Positions 24,329 to 33,355 of a DNA stretch of 42,055 nucleotides are shown here, piece by piece. The DNA lies in NCBI RefSeq assembly GCF_947487305.1, contig NZ_CANKWH010000023.1, forward strand, positions 1 to 42,055, given 5' to 3'. A program made the position numbers and the translations under genes. The notes below the pieces were generated by a model, which made no database searches, was not told the DNA's origin, and worked only from the letters and a program-made list of their open reading frames with translations. Numbering within the stretch: position 1 is the stretch's first letter; each line of letters starts with the position of its first letter. The DNA is from an uncultured Paracoccus sp. (GTDB taxonomy: Bacteria > Pseudomonadota > Alphaproteobacteria > Rhodobacterales > Rhodobacteraceae).

Positions 24329-26445
24329 GTCGCGTCCTTTCCAGTGTTGGCGTCGGCAAATCTCCCGCCCTGATCCGCAAGCCGGTCCAGCAGCGGCGAG
24401 ATTTGCCAGAAATAGGGGTCTTCGGCGGCAAAGCGGGCGATGTCGGCGCGGATCGGGTCCAGCCCCTGCGCGTCGGCCCAGTGCATCGGCCCGCCCTTCC
24501 AGCGCGGAAAGCCGTAGCCATGCAGCAGCACCACGTCGATGTCCGAGGCGCGGGCGGCGATGCCTTCCTCCAGGATCCTGGCGCCTTCGTTAACCATCGC
24601 CGCCATGTAGCGGGTCTGGATCTCCTCGGGCGTGAAGCTGCGCGGGGTGATCCCCTGCTCGCGGCGGATGTCGTCCAGCGTGGCCGTCATCTCGGGGTCG
24701 GGGCGGCCCTGCGGGGACTGGTCGTCATAGATGTAATAGCCGCGCCCGGTCTTGCGGCCCAGACGGCCCGCCTCGACCAGACGGTCGGCAAAGACCGGCA
24801 CCCGCTCGCGCGGGTCGCGGGTCGGCGCCTTGCGCTGGCGGGTGGCATAGCCGATGTCCAGCCCGGCCAGATCGCCGACCTGATAGGGCCCCATCGGAAA
24901 GCCGAAGCCGACAATCGCCTGATCGACCTGATAGGGCGAGGCGCCGTCCAGCACCATGTGATCGGCCGCGGTGCGATAGGCCAGCATCATCCGGTTGCCG
25001 ATGAAGCCGTCGCACACGCCCGAGCGCACGCCGATCTTGCCCATCCGCTTGGCCAGCGCAAAGGCCGTGGCCACCACGTCGGGGGCGGTGCCGTCGGCCA
25101 CCACGATCTCCAGCAGCCGCATCACATTGGCGGGCGAGAAGAAATGCAGCCCGATGACGTCCTGCGGGCGCGCGGTCGCCTGCGCGATCAGGTTCACGTC
25201 CAGATACGACGTATTCGTCGCCAGCACCGCGCCGGGACGGCAGATGCCGTCCAGGGTGCGGAACACCTCGCGCTTGACGTCCAGATCCTCGAACACCGCC
25301 TCGATCACCAGATCAACCTGTGCCAGCGGGTCATAGCTTGCGACGGCGCGGAAGGCCTGCGACAGCATCTGGTCGCGCGCCTCGGCCGCCAGCTTGCCGC
25401 GCATGACGGCGCCGTCCAGCATCCGGCCGATGCCAGCGGCGGCTTTGTCGGCCGAGGCCGCATCCCGTTCAACCAGCGTCACGTCCAGCCCTGCGGTCAG
25501 CGCTGCCGCCGCGATGCCTTGGCCCATGGTGCCGCCGCCGATGATGCCGACGCGGTCCAGACGGCGCGGGCTGACGCCCTTCAGGTCGTCCTGCTGCGCG
25601 GCGCGGCGTTCGGCGAAAAAGGCGTGGATCAGGGCCGCGCGCTCGGGCGTCTGCATCAGGTCGGTGAAGGCGCGGCGCTCCAGCGCCATGCCTTCGGCAA
25701 AGGGCAGCGCCAGACCTTCGACGATGGTGTCCAGCGCGCGCATCGGGGCGACCTGCCCGCGCGCGGATTTCGCCACCTTTCGGCGCGCGTCCTCGACCGC
25801 CGCCGCGTCCACCGTGGGGGCGTCGGCCTGCGCCAGACGGCGCGGCCCCGCGCCCTGACCCAGCAGCCGCCGCGCCTCGGCCGCGCCCGCCTTAACGGGG
25901 GCAGTCGCGTCGGCCAGGGTGTCGATCAGCCCCAGTTCCAGCGCGCGGTCCGCGCCGATCTGACGGCCAGAAGTGACAAGCTCGATCGCCGCCTCGACCC
26001 CGACGACGCGCGGCAGGCGCTGGGTGCCACCGGCGCCGGGCAGCAGGCCCAGCGTGACTTCGGGCAGGCCCATCCGGGTGCCCGGCACCGCGACGCGGTA
26101 ATGGGCGCCCAAGGCGACCTCTAGCCCGCCGCCCAGAACCGTGCCGTGCAGCGCCGCGACCACGGGCTTGTCCGAAGCCTCGATGGCGGCGACGACATCG
26201 GGCAAGCCAGGCGGCACCGGCGGCTTGCCGAATTCCGAGATATCGGCCCCGGCAATGAAGGTCCGGCCGGCGCAGAACAGCACTGCGATCCGCGCCTCGG
26301 GGTCTTGGGCCAGGCGGTCGATGGCCTCGGCCAGCCCTTGCCGGACGGCCGCGGACAGCGCGTTGACGGGCGGATTGTCGATTTCGATGAAGGCGATCCC
26401 GCCTTCGCAGCGATAGGTGACGGGGGAATGTTCGGTCATGGTCAT
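24325..26445 (-). CDS. Bifunctional enoyl-CoA hydratase / 3-hydroxyacyl-CoA dehydrogenase
   Basis: A 706-residue fusion like PimF, FadJ or FadB. The N-terminal crotonase domain (about 1-190) has FCAGRTFIAGADISEF and HGTVLGGGLEVALGAHYRVA with the catalytic Glu in RMGLPEVTLGLLPGAGGTQR. The NAD-binding domain starts near residue 295 (VGIIGGGTMGQGIAAAALTAG), followed by the dehydrogenase active-site His in VIGLHFFSPANVMRLLEIV and a duplicated C-terminal helical domain (RGYYIYDD, GYGFPRWKGGPMHWAD). It performs hydration and NAD-dependent oxidation. It overlaps the IclR gene by four bases upstream and the thiolase by four bases downstream. The gene is intact. Confidence 0.93.
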
Positions 26446-27245
26446 GCCTCGGTGCGGATCAGGCCGGGGGCCTGTCCGGTCAGTCGTTCCAGGGTGCGGA
26501 CCGCCGCGGCCAGTCTGGGCCCGACGTCGGATTGCATGCGTTCGACCGACGCCTCAGACGGCAGGGCGCCGCAGGTGAAGATCACGGGTTCAGCCAGATT
26601 GCCGCTGCGGAACGGAACCGAGACCGCGTTGTAGGTGGCAGGCCCGCTGCCCGCCGGGGTGGACACAAAGCCTTGGCGCATCATTTCGGTCCGCACCAGC
26701 GGGCGTGTGGTCAGCAGGTCGGCCATGGCGTCGCGGTCCGCGATGGATTCGGACACGATCCGGTCGATCTCCTCGGGCGTGGCGGCGGCGACAAAGGCGC
26801 GCGGCGACGAAAACGGTTGAAACGGGATCCGCTGCCCGACCTCGAGCCAGATCGAGGCGACGTGGGTGGGGCGCCAGGTGCGGATCAGCACCATCTTCTC
26901 GCCGTCGCGCACCGCCAGGACCACCAGCGTTCCGGTCTCCTCGGCCAGCCGCTGCATCAGATCATGCGCCGGCACCAGGAAGGACAGCGAGGCCGCCGCG
27001 ACATGTCCCACCGCCACCAGGGTCGGTCCCGGCCGGAACCGGTCGTCGCGCGGCGACTGGACCAGATAGCCCAGTTGCCCCAGCGTGAAGGTCAGCCGCG
27101 AAACGGTCGATTTCGGCAGGCCGGTGCGCTGCGCGATCTCGGCATTGCTGAGCCCGTCATCGGTGACGCGGAAGGCCCGCAGCACCGACAGGCCCCGGGC
27201 CAGGGTGGTTGCGAAACGAGGGTCGTTCAGGTCGGTCATGTCCAT
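26442..27245 (-). CDS. IclR-family transcriptional regulator
   Basis: A 267-residue regulator. The N-terminal winged helix-turn-helix (about 10-75) reads LARGLSVLRAF, LSNAEIAQRTGLPKSTVSRLT and LGYLVQSPRDDRFRPG. The C-terminal effector-binding domain (about 85-255) has VLAVRDGEKMVLIRTW and YNAVSVPFRSG. It is embedded between the transporter and the catabolic genes, one base after the dctM stop and overlapping the next gene by four. It would therefore be made along with the operon it probably controls, responding to the imported acid or its CoA ester. Candidate sites are the paired 17-bp elements before dctP (30277-30313). MDM offers two starts, 27245 and 27239. Confidence 0.92.
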   Translation of the reverse strand: MDMTDLNDPRFATTLARGLSVLRAFRVTDDGLSNAEIAQRTGLPKSTVSRLTFTLGQLGYLVQSPRDDRFRPGPTLVAVGHVAAASLSFLVPAHDLMQRLAEETGTLVVLAVRDGEKMVLIRTWRPTHVASIWLEVGQRIPFQPFSSPRAFVAAATPEEIDRIVSESIADRDAMADLLTTRPLVRTEMMRQGFVSTPAGSGPATYNAVSVPFRSGNLAEPVIFTCGALPSEASVERMQSDVGPRLAAAVRTLERLTGQAPGLIRTEA

Positions 27246-27246
27246 C

Positions 27247-28584
27247 TCACAATCCGTTCGGGATGAATGTCGAGATTGCGGGCACGAGGATCAGGATCGC
27301 AAGCACCACGATGTCCATGGCAAGGAAGCGCGTCACACCGGCGAAGATGTCGTCGACCCGGATGCTGCGATCGGTGACATTGCCGATCACGAAGACATTC
27401 AGCCCGACCGGTGGTGTGATCAGCCCGATCTCCAGCAGCTTGACCACGATGACGCCGAACCAGATCAGGTCCATGCCCATGTTGCTGACCAGCGGAATGA
27501 CGAAGGGCAGCGTCAGGACGATGATTCCGACCGGGTCGAGGAACATCCCGAGGAACAGATACAGCAGCGAGATCGCCAGCATCAGGACCAGCGGCGAGAA
27601 CCCGGCATCGGCCACCCATTGCGACACCATGCCCGCCGCGCCGGTCAGCGCCACGAAGGACACGAAAATCTTGGCGCAGGCCGCGATCAGGAAGATCGCC
27701 GAGGTCTGGATCAGGCTGTCGCGGATGGCGATCCACATCGTGCGCAAGGTCAGCGAACGTTCGAGAAAGCCGATGAGGATGGTCAGGACCACGCTGATGG
27801 CCGCCGCCTCGGTCGCGGTGAAGAGGCCACCATAGATGCCGCCGATGATGACGCTGAACAGCAGCACGGCAGGCCAGGCCGCGATCGCCGCCCTCAGCCG
27901 CGCTCCCGGGGCCACCGGCGTTGGATCGACCGGGGCCGCGCTCGGGTCGCGCGAGGTCCACCAGAAGACCACGAGGATATAGCCCAGCAGCGTCAGCAAT
28001 CCCGGCAGGATGCCCGCCAGAAACAGCTTGCTGATCGAGGTTTCGGTGAAGATGCCATAGAGGATGAACAGCACCGACGGCGGGATCAGTGACCCGAGCG
28101 TGCCGCCCGCCGCCACCGAGGCCGTGGCCAGCCTCGGGTTGTAACCCAGCCGCAGCATTTCCGGCACGCAGATGCGGCCCATGGTCGAGGCGCAGGCGAT
28201 GGACGATCCCGAGATCGCCGAGAATCCGGCACAGCCCATCAGCGAGGCGACACTGACGCCGCCCGGCACCCGGCGCAGCCAGACATTGGCCGCGTCATAG
28301 ATCCGCGTGGTGATGCCGGTGTGATAGGCGATGTTCCCCAGCGCCACGAACAGCGGAATCATCGACAGGTCGTAGGAATGGATCAGCTCGAAAAAGCTGT
28401 TCACGACCATCGAGGAGGTGGGGTTGATGGCGCGCTCGGGGCTGAACTCGCCGCTGCGGAAGGCATAGATCAGGAAGGTGCCGACCGATGCGACGCCCGC
28501 CAGCACGAAGGCGATGGGCACGCGCAGCGCCAGCAACAGAATGACCAGCCCGAAGGCCACGAGTCCGATGGTGGATGCGTCCAT
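27247..28584 (-). CDS. dctM: TRAP transporter large permease subunit
   Basis: A 445-residue inner-membrane protein of the DctM family with about 12-13 transmembrane segments, the ion-driven core of a tripartite ATP-independent transporter. Characteristic segments: MGCAGFSAISGSSIACASTMG, PEMLRLGYNPRLATASVAAGGTLGSLIPPS, LYLFLGMFLDPVGIIVLTLPFVIPLV and LLEIGLITPPVGLNVFVIG. It begins one base after the small permease stop. The gene is intact and is coupled to the IclR gene one base downstream. Confidence 0.95.
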   Translation of the reverse strand: MDASTIGLVAFGLVILLLALRVPIAFVLAGVASVGTFLIYAFRSGEFSPERAINPTSSMVVNSFFELIHSYDLSMIPLFVALGNIAYHTGITTRIYDAANVWLRRVPGGVSVASLMGCAGFSAISGSSIACASTMGRICVPEMLRLGYNPRLATASVAAGGTLGSLIPPSVLFILYGIFTETSISKLFLAGILPGLLTLLGYILVVFWWTSRDPSAAPVDPTPVAPGARLRAAIAAWPAVLLFSVIIGGIYGGLFTATEAAAISVVLTILIGFLERSLTLRTMWIAIRDSLIQTSAIFLIAACAKIFVSFVALTGAAGMVSQWVADAGFSPLVLMLAISLLYLFLGMFLDPVGIIVLTLPFVIPLVSNMGMDLIWFGVIVVKLLEIGLITPPVGLNVFVIGNVTDRSIRVDDIFAGVTRFLAMDIVVLAILILVPAISTFIPNGL

Positions 28585-28585
28585 C

Positions 28586-29098
28586 TTAAACTGACTCCTC
28601 TTCGGTATGGCTGCGTTCGGCGACGGTGCCGGTGCGGCCGAACTCGGCCATGTCGGCCAGCGCGACCAGCACCAGCCGGACCGTCATCACGATGAGGCCC
28701 AGCAGAAAGACCAGCTTCATCGGCCAGCGCGGAATGCCCAACTGCCCGTCATAGAACTCGCCCGAGCTCCACGACCCCGACAGATTGCGCCAGCTGGCAT
28801 AGATCAGCGGCATCATCGCCAGAAGCGCGACGAACCATCCCATGATGATCAGCACGCCGCGGGCGCGGGGCGACATCCGGTCGGTCACGAAGGTGACGGC
28901 GATATGGGCGCGGTTGGCGGTGGCGACGGCCAGCGGAAAGACGATGGTCGGGATCATCAGCTCGCGCACGATGATGACGATATCGGGCACGGCAAGGCCG
29001 AAGATCTGGCGGCCGATCACATTCGCGGTGATGACCAGCGCCAGCGCAAGCGCAGAGACCACGGCAAATTCAAGCATGATGCGTTCGATGGCCTTCAT
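28586..29098 (-). CDS. dctQ: TRAP transporter small permease subunit
   Basis: A 170-residue DctQ-family protein with four transmembrane helices (about residues 8-28, 42-62, 85-107 and 130-150). It carries the family segment ITANVIGRQIFGLAVPDIVIIVRELMIPTIVFPLAVAT, cut short here, and the AHIAVTFVTDRM loop. A GGGAGGT ribosome-binding site precedes ATG 29098. It follows dctP by 107 bases that contain a hairpin, and is joined by one base to dctM. Confidence 0.93.
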   Translation of the reverse strand: MKAIERIMLEFAVVSALALALVITANVIGRQIFGLAVPDIVIIVRELMIPTIVFPLAVATANRAHIAVTFVTDRMSPRARGVLIIMGWFVALLAMMPLIYASWRNLSGSWSSGEFYDGQLGIPRWPMKLVFLLGLIVMTVRLVLVALADMAEFGRTGTVAERSHTEEESV

Positions 29099-29171
29099 GG
29101 CCGTACCTCCCGTTTATAGGTCGCGTGACGCAGAGGGCCGAACCGGACTCGCGCATGACAGGCAGGGGATC

Positions 29172-29190
29172 GGAGGCGCGACGCGCCCCC
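29172..29190 (-). terminator. Intercistronic hairpin between dctP and dctQ
   Basis: On the minus strand the mRNA forms GGGGGCGC-GTC-GCGCCTCC, an 8-bp stem with one G-U pair. It is flanked by direct copies of GACAGGCAG (29157-29165 and 29191-29199). There is no T-run. It probably stabilises the dctP message or partly attenuates transcription, giving more binding protein than permease, a known pattern in binding-protein operons. Confidence 0.45.
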
Positions 29191-29205
29191 GACAGGCAGC
29201 GAGGC

Positions 29206-30261
29206 TCAGTTGGCCTTTGCCGCCCAGGGATAGCCCTGTTCGTCGCGCTGCTTGGTGAATTCGGCGATCAGGCTTTTATAGTCATCGACCAGCCCCTTGC
29301 CATCCAGCCCTGCGGCATCGGCGCGGGCGATCCAGTCATCGACATAGGTCTGGCTCATTTCGCCAAGACGGCTGCGATCCGCGTCCGAGATCTTCAGCAC
29401 CGGGATCTGCTTCTCTTCGAGGATCTCGATCGACCGCTGGTTCGCGTCGGTCAGGATGCGCCCGAACTCGTCCGAGAGGCCCTCGCCGACCTTCAGCAGA
29501 ACCTGCTGCTGCTCGGGCGGCAGCAGGTCGAAGCTGTCCTTGTTCATCATGATGCCCAGGGCGCCGATCTGGCCGAAGTCGATCTCGGTATAGCTGTCGA
29601 AGACCTCGTCGAACTTCAGCGCCTCGACCAGATAGGGATAGGTCTGGGTGCAGTCGATCAGCCCGGTTTCCAAGCCCTGATAGGCCTCGTAGACGGACAT
29701 GTCGACGGGCGTGGCGCCCAGGTCGTGGAACACCTTGCCATAGGCGCCGACGCCGCGGATCTTCAGGCCCTTGACGTCGTCAAGCGTCTCGATGGTCTTG
29801 CCCTTGCAGCCCACCTGAACGGCCGACGTCGTGTAGGTGCCAATATATACCAGGTTCTGGGCGGCCAGGTTTTCCCGGATCTGTTCGTTTTCCCGCATCA
29901 GCTTGTCAGTGGCCTTCATTCCCACCCAAGGATCGGGGTTTGGAATCGGCAGGTCGGCCAGGCCATAGGCGATCATGTCCTGCGGAAAATAAACCCCAAT
30001 GACCGAGCCCATGTCGGCGACACCATCCCGGATCGACTGAACGGCGACCTTCTCGGAAAACAGCGCGCCGCCCCAGTTCACGTCGATGGTGACTTCGCCG
30101 TTTGTCCGTTCGGCGACCTGGTCGACGAACCACTGCGTGGCCTCGGCGCGCACGCCGCGGTTGGGACCGGCCTCGCCGTAGATCAGCGTCATGGCCATCG
30201 CCGCGGACGAGGCCGAGCAGAGCAGGCCGAGGGTCAGGAAACTTGTCGTCAGAAAGCGCAT
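29206..30261 (-). CDS. dctP: TRAP transporter periplasmic solute-binding protein
   Basis: A 351-residue DctP-type binding protein. The start at 30261 (MRFLTTSF) has a strong GGGAGGAG site nine bases upstream and gives a clean signal peptide ending SSAAMA near residue 24; the longer frame to 30315 is rejected. The mature protein has the family's substrate-binding hallmarks: LKIRGVGAYGKVFHDLGATPVDMSVYEAYQGLETGLIDC, shown here only in outline, with the Arg of KIRG that binds a carboxylate. This supports an organic acid substrate. It is the first gene of the ~15 kb operon, next to the candidate operator pair and divergent from the membrane-protein gene at 30483. Confidence 0.93.
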   Translation of the reverse strand: MRFLTTSFLTLGLLCSASSAAMAMTLIYGEAGPNRGVRAEATQWFVDQVAERTNGEVTIDVNWGGALFSEKVAVQSIRDGVADMGSVIGVYFPQDMIAYGLADLPIPNPDPWVGMKATDKLMRENEQIRENLAAQNLVYIGTYTTSAVQVGCKGKTIETLDDVKGLKIRGVGAYGKVFHDLGATPVDMSVYEAYQGLETGLIDCTQTYPYLVEALKFDEVFDSYTEIDFGQIGALGIMMNKDSFDLLPPEQQQVLLKVGEGLSDEFGRILTDANQRSIEILEEKQIPVLKISDADRSRLGEMSQTYVDDWIARADAAGLDGKGLVDDYKSLIAEFTKQRDEQGYPWAAKAN

Positions 30262-30276
30262 GATGATTCTCCTCCC

Positions 30277-30313
30277 GTTCCAATTAGTAGCACATTGTGC
30301 CATACAATGGAAC
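30277..30313. promoter_or_regulatory. Two inverted 17-bp sites in the dctP upstream region
   Basis: GTTCCAATTAGTAGCAC lies at 30277-30293 on the plus strand, and GTTCCATTGTATGGCAC reads on the minus strand over 30297-30313. The two agree at 12 of 17 positions (GTTCCA and GCAC ends) and each is itself an imperfect palindrome. They sit just upstream of the dctP ribosome-binding site in the divergent intergenic region. This fits the ~15-17 bp palindromic sites of IclR regulators; the binding is inferred. Confidence 0.5.
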
Positions 30314-30482
30314 AAACTTGCGTCGCCTCGAGAAAATTTGCGAGAGTGGCGCGGAGGCTTCGCAGAAAGGATAAAGAGTCGTGTTCAACTTGGCGGGAGA
30401 GGGCGTCGTCTTCATTTCCGGCCACGATGCCTGGCTCTACTGCGGCCGGCTGCGCACGCCCGCTGCCCGGACGCCCGCCTGA

Positions 30483-31913
30483 ATGCAGCCTTTTCCCCCG
30501 CCGGAACGCTCTGCCCGCACGTTGGTCGCACAGGGCTGCATCATCGTCGTCATTCTGGCGTCCCTTGCCGGCATCTTCATCCACTCTGCCGCCATCGGCC
30601 TGACCGCCGGCGCGGCGCTGGCGGTCTTTCTTGTCCTGTGCTGGCGGCAGTTTACTATCGCCACGTGGTTGACCGTCGGCCTTTGCGCCCTGCTGCTGGC
30701 CGCGGCAATGGTGTGCGGCATCGACATCGAGACGCTGTCCCGGGGGCTTGAGCGGATGGCTTTCCTGGCAGCGCTGCTGGCGCTTCTGGGCGCGCTGCGG
30801 GTGGTTGCCTCGGAGGCACCCGAGGTCGTCCGCGCCGGACGCTATCTCACGACCCGCCCGCCAGGCCGGCGCTATCTGGCAATGAACTTCGGCGGCCATG
30901 TCTTCGGCGTCCTGATCAATCTCGGCGGCATCGCGCTGCTGCTGGACATGACGCGGCGGTCGCTGGAGGAAACGAGCGCGCATCTGCCCCCGGATTTGCG
31001 GGAATGGCGGCTGCGCCGGATAACGACAGCCGTGCTGCGCGGCTTTGCGCTGGCCCCGCTCTGGTCGCCCATCGGGCTTGGGTTGAACGCCCTGCTGCTG
31101 GCGATGCCCGAACTGGAATACGCCGACATCGGGCCTGCGGGGTTGCTGGCAGCGGCGCTGTTCCTTGCTTGGGGCTGGTTTCTGGACTGGGCGGGGGCGC
31201 CGCGCATCCCGCTTACGTCGCGGGCAGCCCCTCGACCGGATGCCGCCGACCGGGGCGGGGTTGCGCTGCTGGTGATGCATGTGGCGCTGCTGGCTGGGCT
31301 GGTCTTCGGGCTGCACGCGGTCACCGGGCTGCAGTTCCAGCAGGCGCTGCTGATCGCCGTGCCGGGCTACAGCCTGGCTTGGGCGGCGCGGATCGGGCGC
31401 GGCGGTCCGGGCCGCGCGGGTGCCGCGATGCGCCGCGCCACCGCCGGGACGATCCGGCGCTTTCCCCTGGCCGCCGCCGAGATCGGCGTCTTCGCCTCGG
31501 CGGGGCTTCTGTCGGTGCTGGCGCTGGAACTGCTGCCGATCGACCGGGTGCAGGCGCTGGTCGCCGCGCTGATCGGGGCCCCCTGGCAGATGGTCGTCCT
31601 GCTCAACCTGTCCATGTTCGCGCTGGCCACGGCAGGGGTGAACCCGATCATCACGGCCTCCGTCCTGGGCGGCCTCGTGACGCAACTGGACGTGCCGGGA
31701 CTGAGCGATGCGGCCGCGGCGCTGTGCCTTGCGGGAACCTGGAGCTGCGTCATGGGCTTCACGCCGCTGATGACGACGGTGGTCTATGCCGGCGCATTGG
31801 TCGGACGGCCCGCGGCGGTCGTGGGCTTCCGCTGGAACGGGCTCTACTGCCTGTCAGGGCTGGCCCTGTGGACGATCGGGATGGCGCTGCTCGTGCAATC
31901 GGGCCTGATGTGA
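30483..31913 (+). CDS. Polytopic membrane protein, possible transporter
   Basis: A 476-residue protein with about 11-12 transmembrane helices and no family I can name with certainty. Two similar segments, one in each half, hint at an internal duplication as in ion-transporter-superfamily permeases: FALAPLWSPIGLGLNALLL (about 195-213) and ATAGVNPIITASVLGGLVT (about 379-397). Each has an NP/SP turn between helices. There is also a conserved-looking GTWSCVMGFTPLMTTVVYAG near the end. It is transcribed divergently from dctP across 221 bases containing the 17-bp sites, so it may share regulation and could be an alternative permease or exporter for the same acid. The start ATG 30483 has no obvious ribosome-binding site. 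Confidence 0.65.
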   Translation: MQPFPPPERSARTLVAQGCIIVVILASLAGIFIHSAAIGLTAGAALAVFLVLCWRQFTIATWLTVGLCALLLAAAMVCGIDIETLSRGLERMAFLAALLALLGALRVVASEAPEVVRAGRYLTTRPPGRRYLAMNFGGHVFGVLINLGGIALLLDMTRRSLEETSAHLPPDLREWRLRRITTAVLRGFALAPLWSPIGLGLNALLLAMPELEYADIGPAGLLAAALFLAWGWFLDWAGAPRIPLTSRAAPRPDAADRGGVALLVMHVALLAGLVFGLHAVTGLQFQQALLIAVPGYSLAWAARIGRGGPGRAGAAMRRATAGTIRRFPLAAAEIGVFASAGLLSVLALELLPIDRVQALVAALIGAPWQMVVLLNLSMFALATAGVNPIITASVLGGLVTQLDVPGLSDAAAALCLAGTWSCVMGFTPLMTTVVYAGALVGRPAAVVGFRWNGLYCLSGLALWTIGMALLVQSGLM

Positions 31914-31920
31914 GGCTCGC

Positions 31921-32233
31921 CCCCCTTTTCTTCTGCCACTTGGACAACGGCGCGATGGATGCTGGCGACCGAGGGCTGCGGATCGAGAAGGGCCAGACCC
32001 TCGATCAGTTCGACCATCTCCTTCGGGAAGATGCGCGTCCCGGCTTCCGGCCGGATCGGACGTGCAGGGCCTGCCGGCCCATCCGCCCGGTCGCGGGCCG
32101 GCCAGCGGCGCGCGGTCCGCATCGGGAGGCCCGCCCCGGCTGCCACCCTTGATGGTGGAGGTGCGGGCGCCGCAGGGCCATGCGGCGGGCGGCGTCCGCC
32201 CTGTCCGGCCCCATCCTCCGGTCCCTCCGTCAT
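31921..32233 (-). pseudogene. 5' fragment of a Mu/TniA-like transposase gene
   Basis: From ATG 32233 the minus strand reads MTEGPEDGAGQGG, then a basic linker, then GTRIFPKEMVELIEGLALL and PSVASIHRAVVQVAEEKG before homology ends at about 31921. The last two blocks resemble the N-terminal helix-turn-helix region of DDE transposases of the Mu C-terminal/TniA type, where the next residues would be W-P-x-P-S-Y-x-T-V-Y. The catalytic DDE core is missing. The break lies only seven bases beyond the stop of the membrane protein gene. Repeated end sites lie ~180-220 bases upstream, as expected. Confidence 0.6.
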
Positions 32234-32409
32234 GATGGTCTTCCCGTCCGCAAGGGGATCGTTGAGAGGACGGCCAGCTTGGCTCTGAACAGGTCCCTTG
32301 AAGGCTAGCAAATGCTGGCGGAACAAAATCTCAGATGAATGGTCCGATATTTTTTGCAATGAAGGGGCGGCTACTGTTACAGATTAGGCCATGACACAGA
32401 TTTTGTGTA

Positions 32410-32453
32410 GAGTTCTGCGCTAAATGGCAGGGTTCTGCTGGCGCTATTTGTCA
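32410..32453 (-). repeat. Tandem transposase-binding repeats at a transposon end
   Basis: Reading on the minus strand, 32453-32430 is TGACAAATAGCGC-CAG-CAGAACCC and 32429-32410 is TGCCATTTAGCGC-AGAACTC. The two abut and share the pattern TG-x-CA-x-x-TAGCGC...AGAAC-x-C. Adjacent repeats with a TGAC/TGTC-like tip are how Mu/Tn5053/Tn552-type elements build their ends. The position, ~200 bases upstream of the transposase fragment, fits. 32453 is therefore the likely outer tip of the remnant. Confidence 0.5.
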
Positions 32454-32542
32454 GCGACCCGGCTTAAAGCCGTAACTGAAAAGCCGACGATCAGGTAAAG
32501 TGGCAGGATCGACGGGAAGAGCCCTTAGCTGCCGGTCACACG

Positions 32543-33307
32543 TCAGCCCGGCAACGTGACGATGATTGCGCCGCGACGGGTCGCCACAACGGTATGCTCA
32601 TATTGTACAACTGGCGCGGCTGGCTCGCTGTAGAGGGTCCAATCGTCATCGGCGCCTGACGTTGCCCACCTTCCGCCGCGCGAAAGGAACGGCTCAACGG
32701 TCAGCACGAGGCCGTTGTGCATCCGGCGCTTGTCTCCCTTGGTAGGCCAGGTCGGAACCTCTTCGGGAGCCTCATGCAGAGCTTTGCCAATTCCGTGGCT
32801 GGCCAGGTTCCGGATCAGTGTATAGCCGCGCTTGGTGGCGAAGGTGCCGATGGCTTTGCCGATCCCGGCCAGCGGCTTGTCATGCCCGACCTGCGCGATG
32901 CCGATCTGCATGGCGCGCTTTCCGTCGCGACAGAGCTGGTCAAGGGACGTTTGAAGCGGGCCGAGGCCAAAGGTCGCCCCGGTGTCAGCAAAGTAGCCAT
33001 TGAAAGACGCGGACACGTCGATGTTGACCAGATCCCCGGTTGCAAGCCTACGCTCGCCGGGGATGCCATGGGCGATCTCCTCGTTGACGCTGATGCAAGT
33101 CGTGCCCGGAAAATCATACGTGGCCTGAGGTGCCGAGACGGCTCCCTCCCGTTCCAGCAACTCGTGGCCGATGCTGTCGAGCTCGCGCGTTGTCATGCCG
33201 GGCTCCATGGCCGCTGCCATGGAATGCATGGTGTTGGCGACAATCCGGCCAATCTTCTTTAAGCCTTCCAGTTCATCTTGGTGCGTGATCGTCATCTTGT
33301 GTCTCAT
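32543..33307 (-). CDS. map: Methionine aminopeptidase, type I
   Basis: A 254-residue metalloprotease that removes the initiator Met. All five metal ligands can be seen: the two Asp in VNIDVSASFNGYFADTGATF, His in LASHGIGKALHEAP, Glu in LTVEPFLSRGG and Glu in VQYEHTVV. The substrate-binding His lies in EIAHGIPG. The enzyme is complete. The start is either ATG 33307 (MRHKMTITH) or ATG 33295; neither has a strong ribosome-binding site. It stands alone, next to a transposon remnant and repeats, so it is probably an extra copy rather than the housekeeping gene. That last point is inferred from the location. Confidence 0.9.
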   Translation of the reverse strand: MRHKMTITHQDELEGLKKIGRIVANTMHSMAAAMEPGMTTRELDSIGHELLEREGAVSAPQATYDFPGTTCISVNEEIAHGIPGERRLATGDLVNIDVSASFNGYFADTGATFGLGPLQTSLDQLCRDGKRAMQIGIAQVGHDKPLAGIGKAIGTFATKRGYTLIRNLASHGIGKALHEAPEEVPTWPTKGDKRRMHNGLVLTVEPFLSRGGRWATSGADDDWTLYSEPAAPVVQYEHTVVATRRGAIIVTLPG

Positions 33308-33355
33308 CAGCGGTGTCGGAGCCTCAGGGCATTAACACCGGGAGGCAGGTTTGTC

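Noticed and set aside
30249..31685. A 478-codon minus-strand frame opposite the polytopic membrane protein
   Set aside because: Gln/Arg/His-rich shadow; the plus-strand frame has regular transmembrane segments and normal composition.
31844..32359. Full 171-codon minus-strand frame as an intact gene
   Set aside because: Only the part from 32233 to about 31921 resembles transposase; the rest reads antisense into the membrane protein gene or upstream of the likely start.
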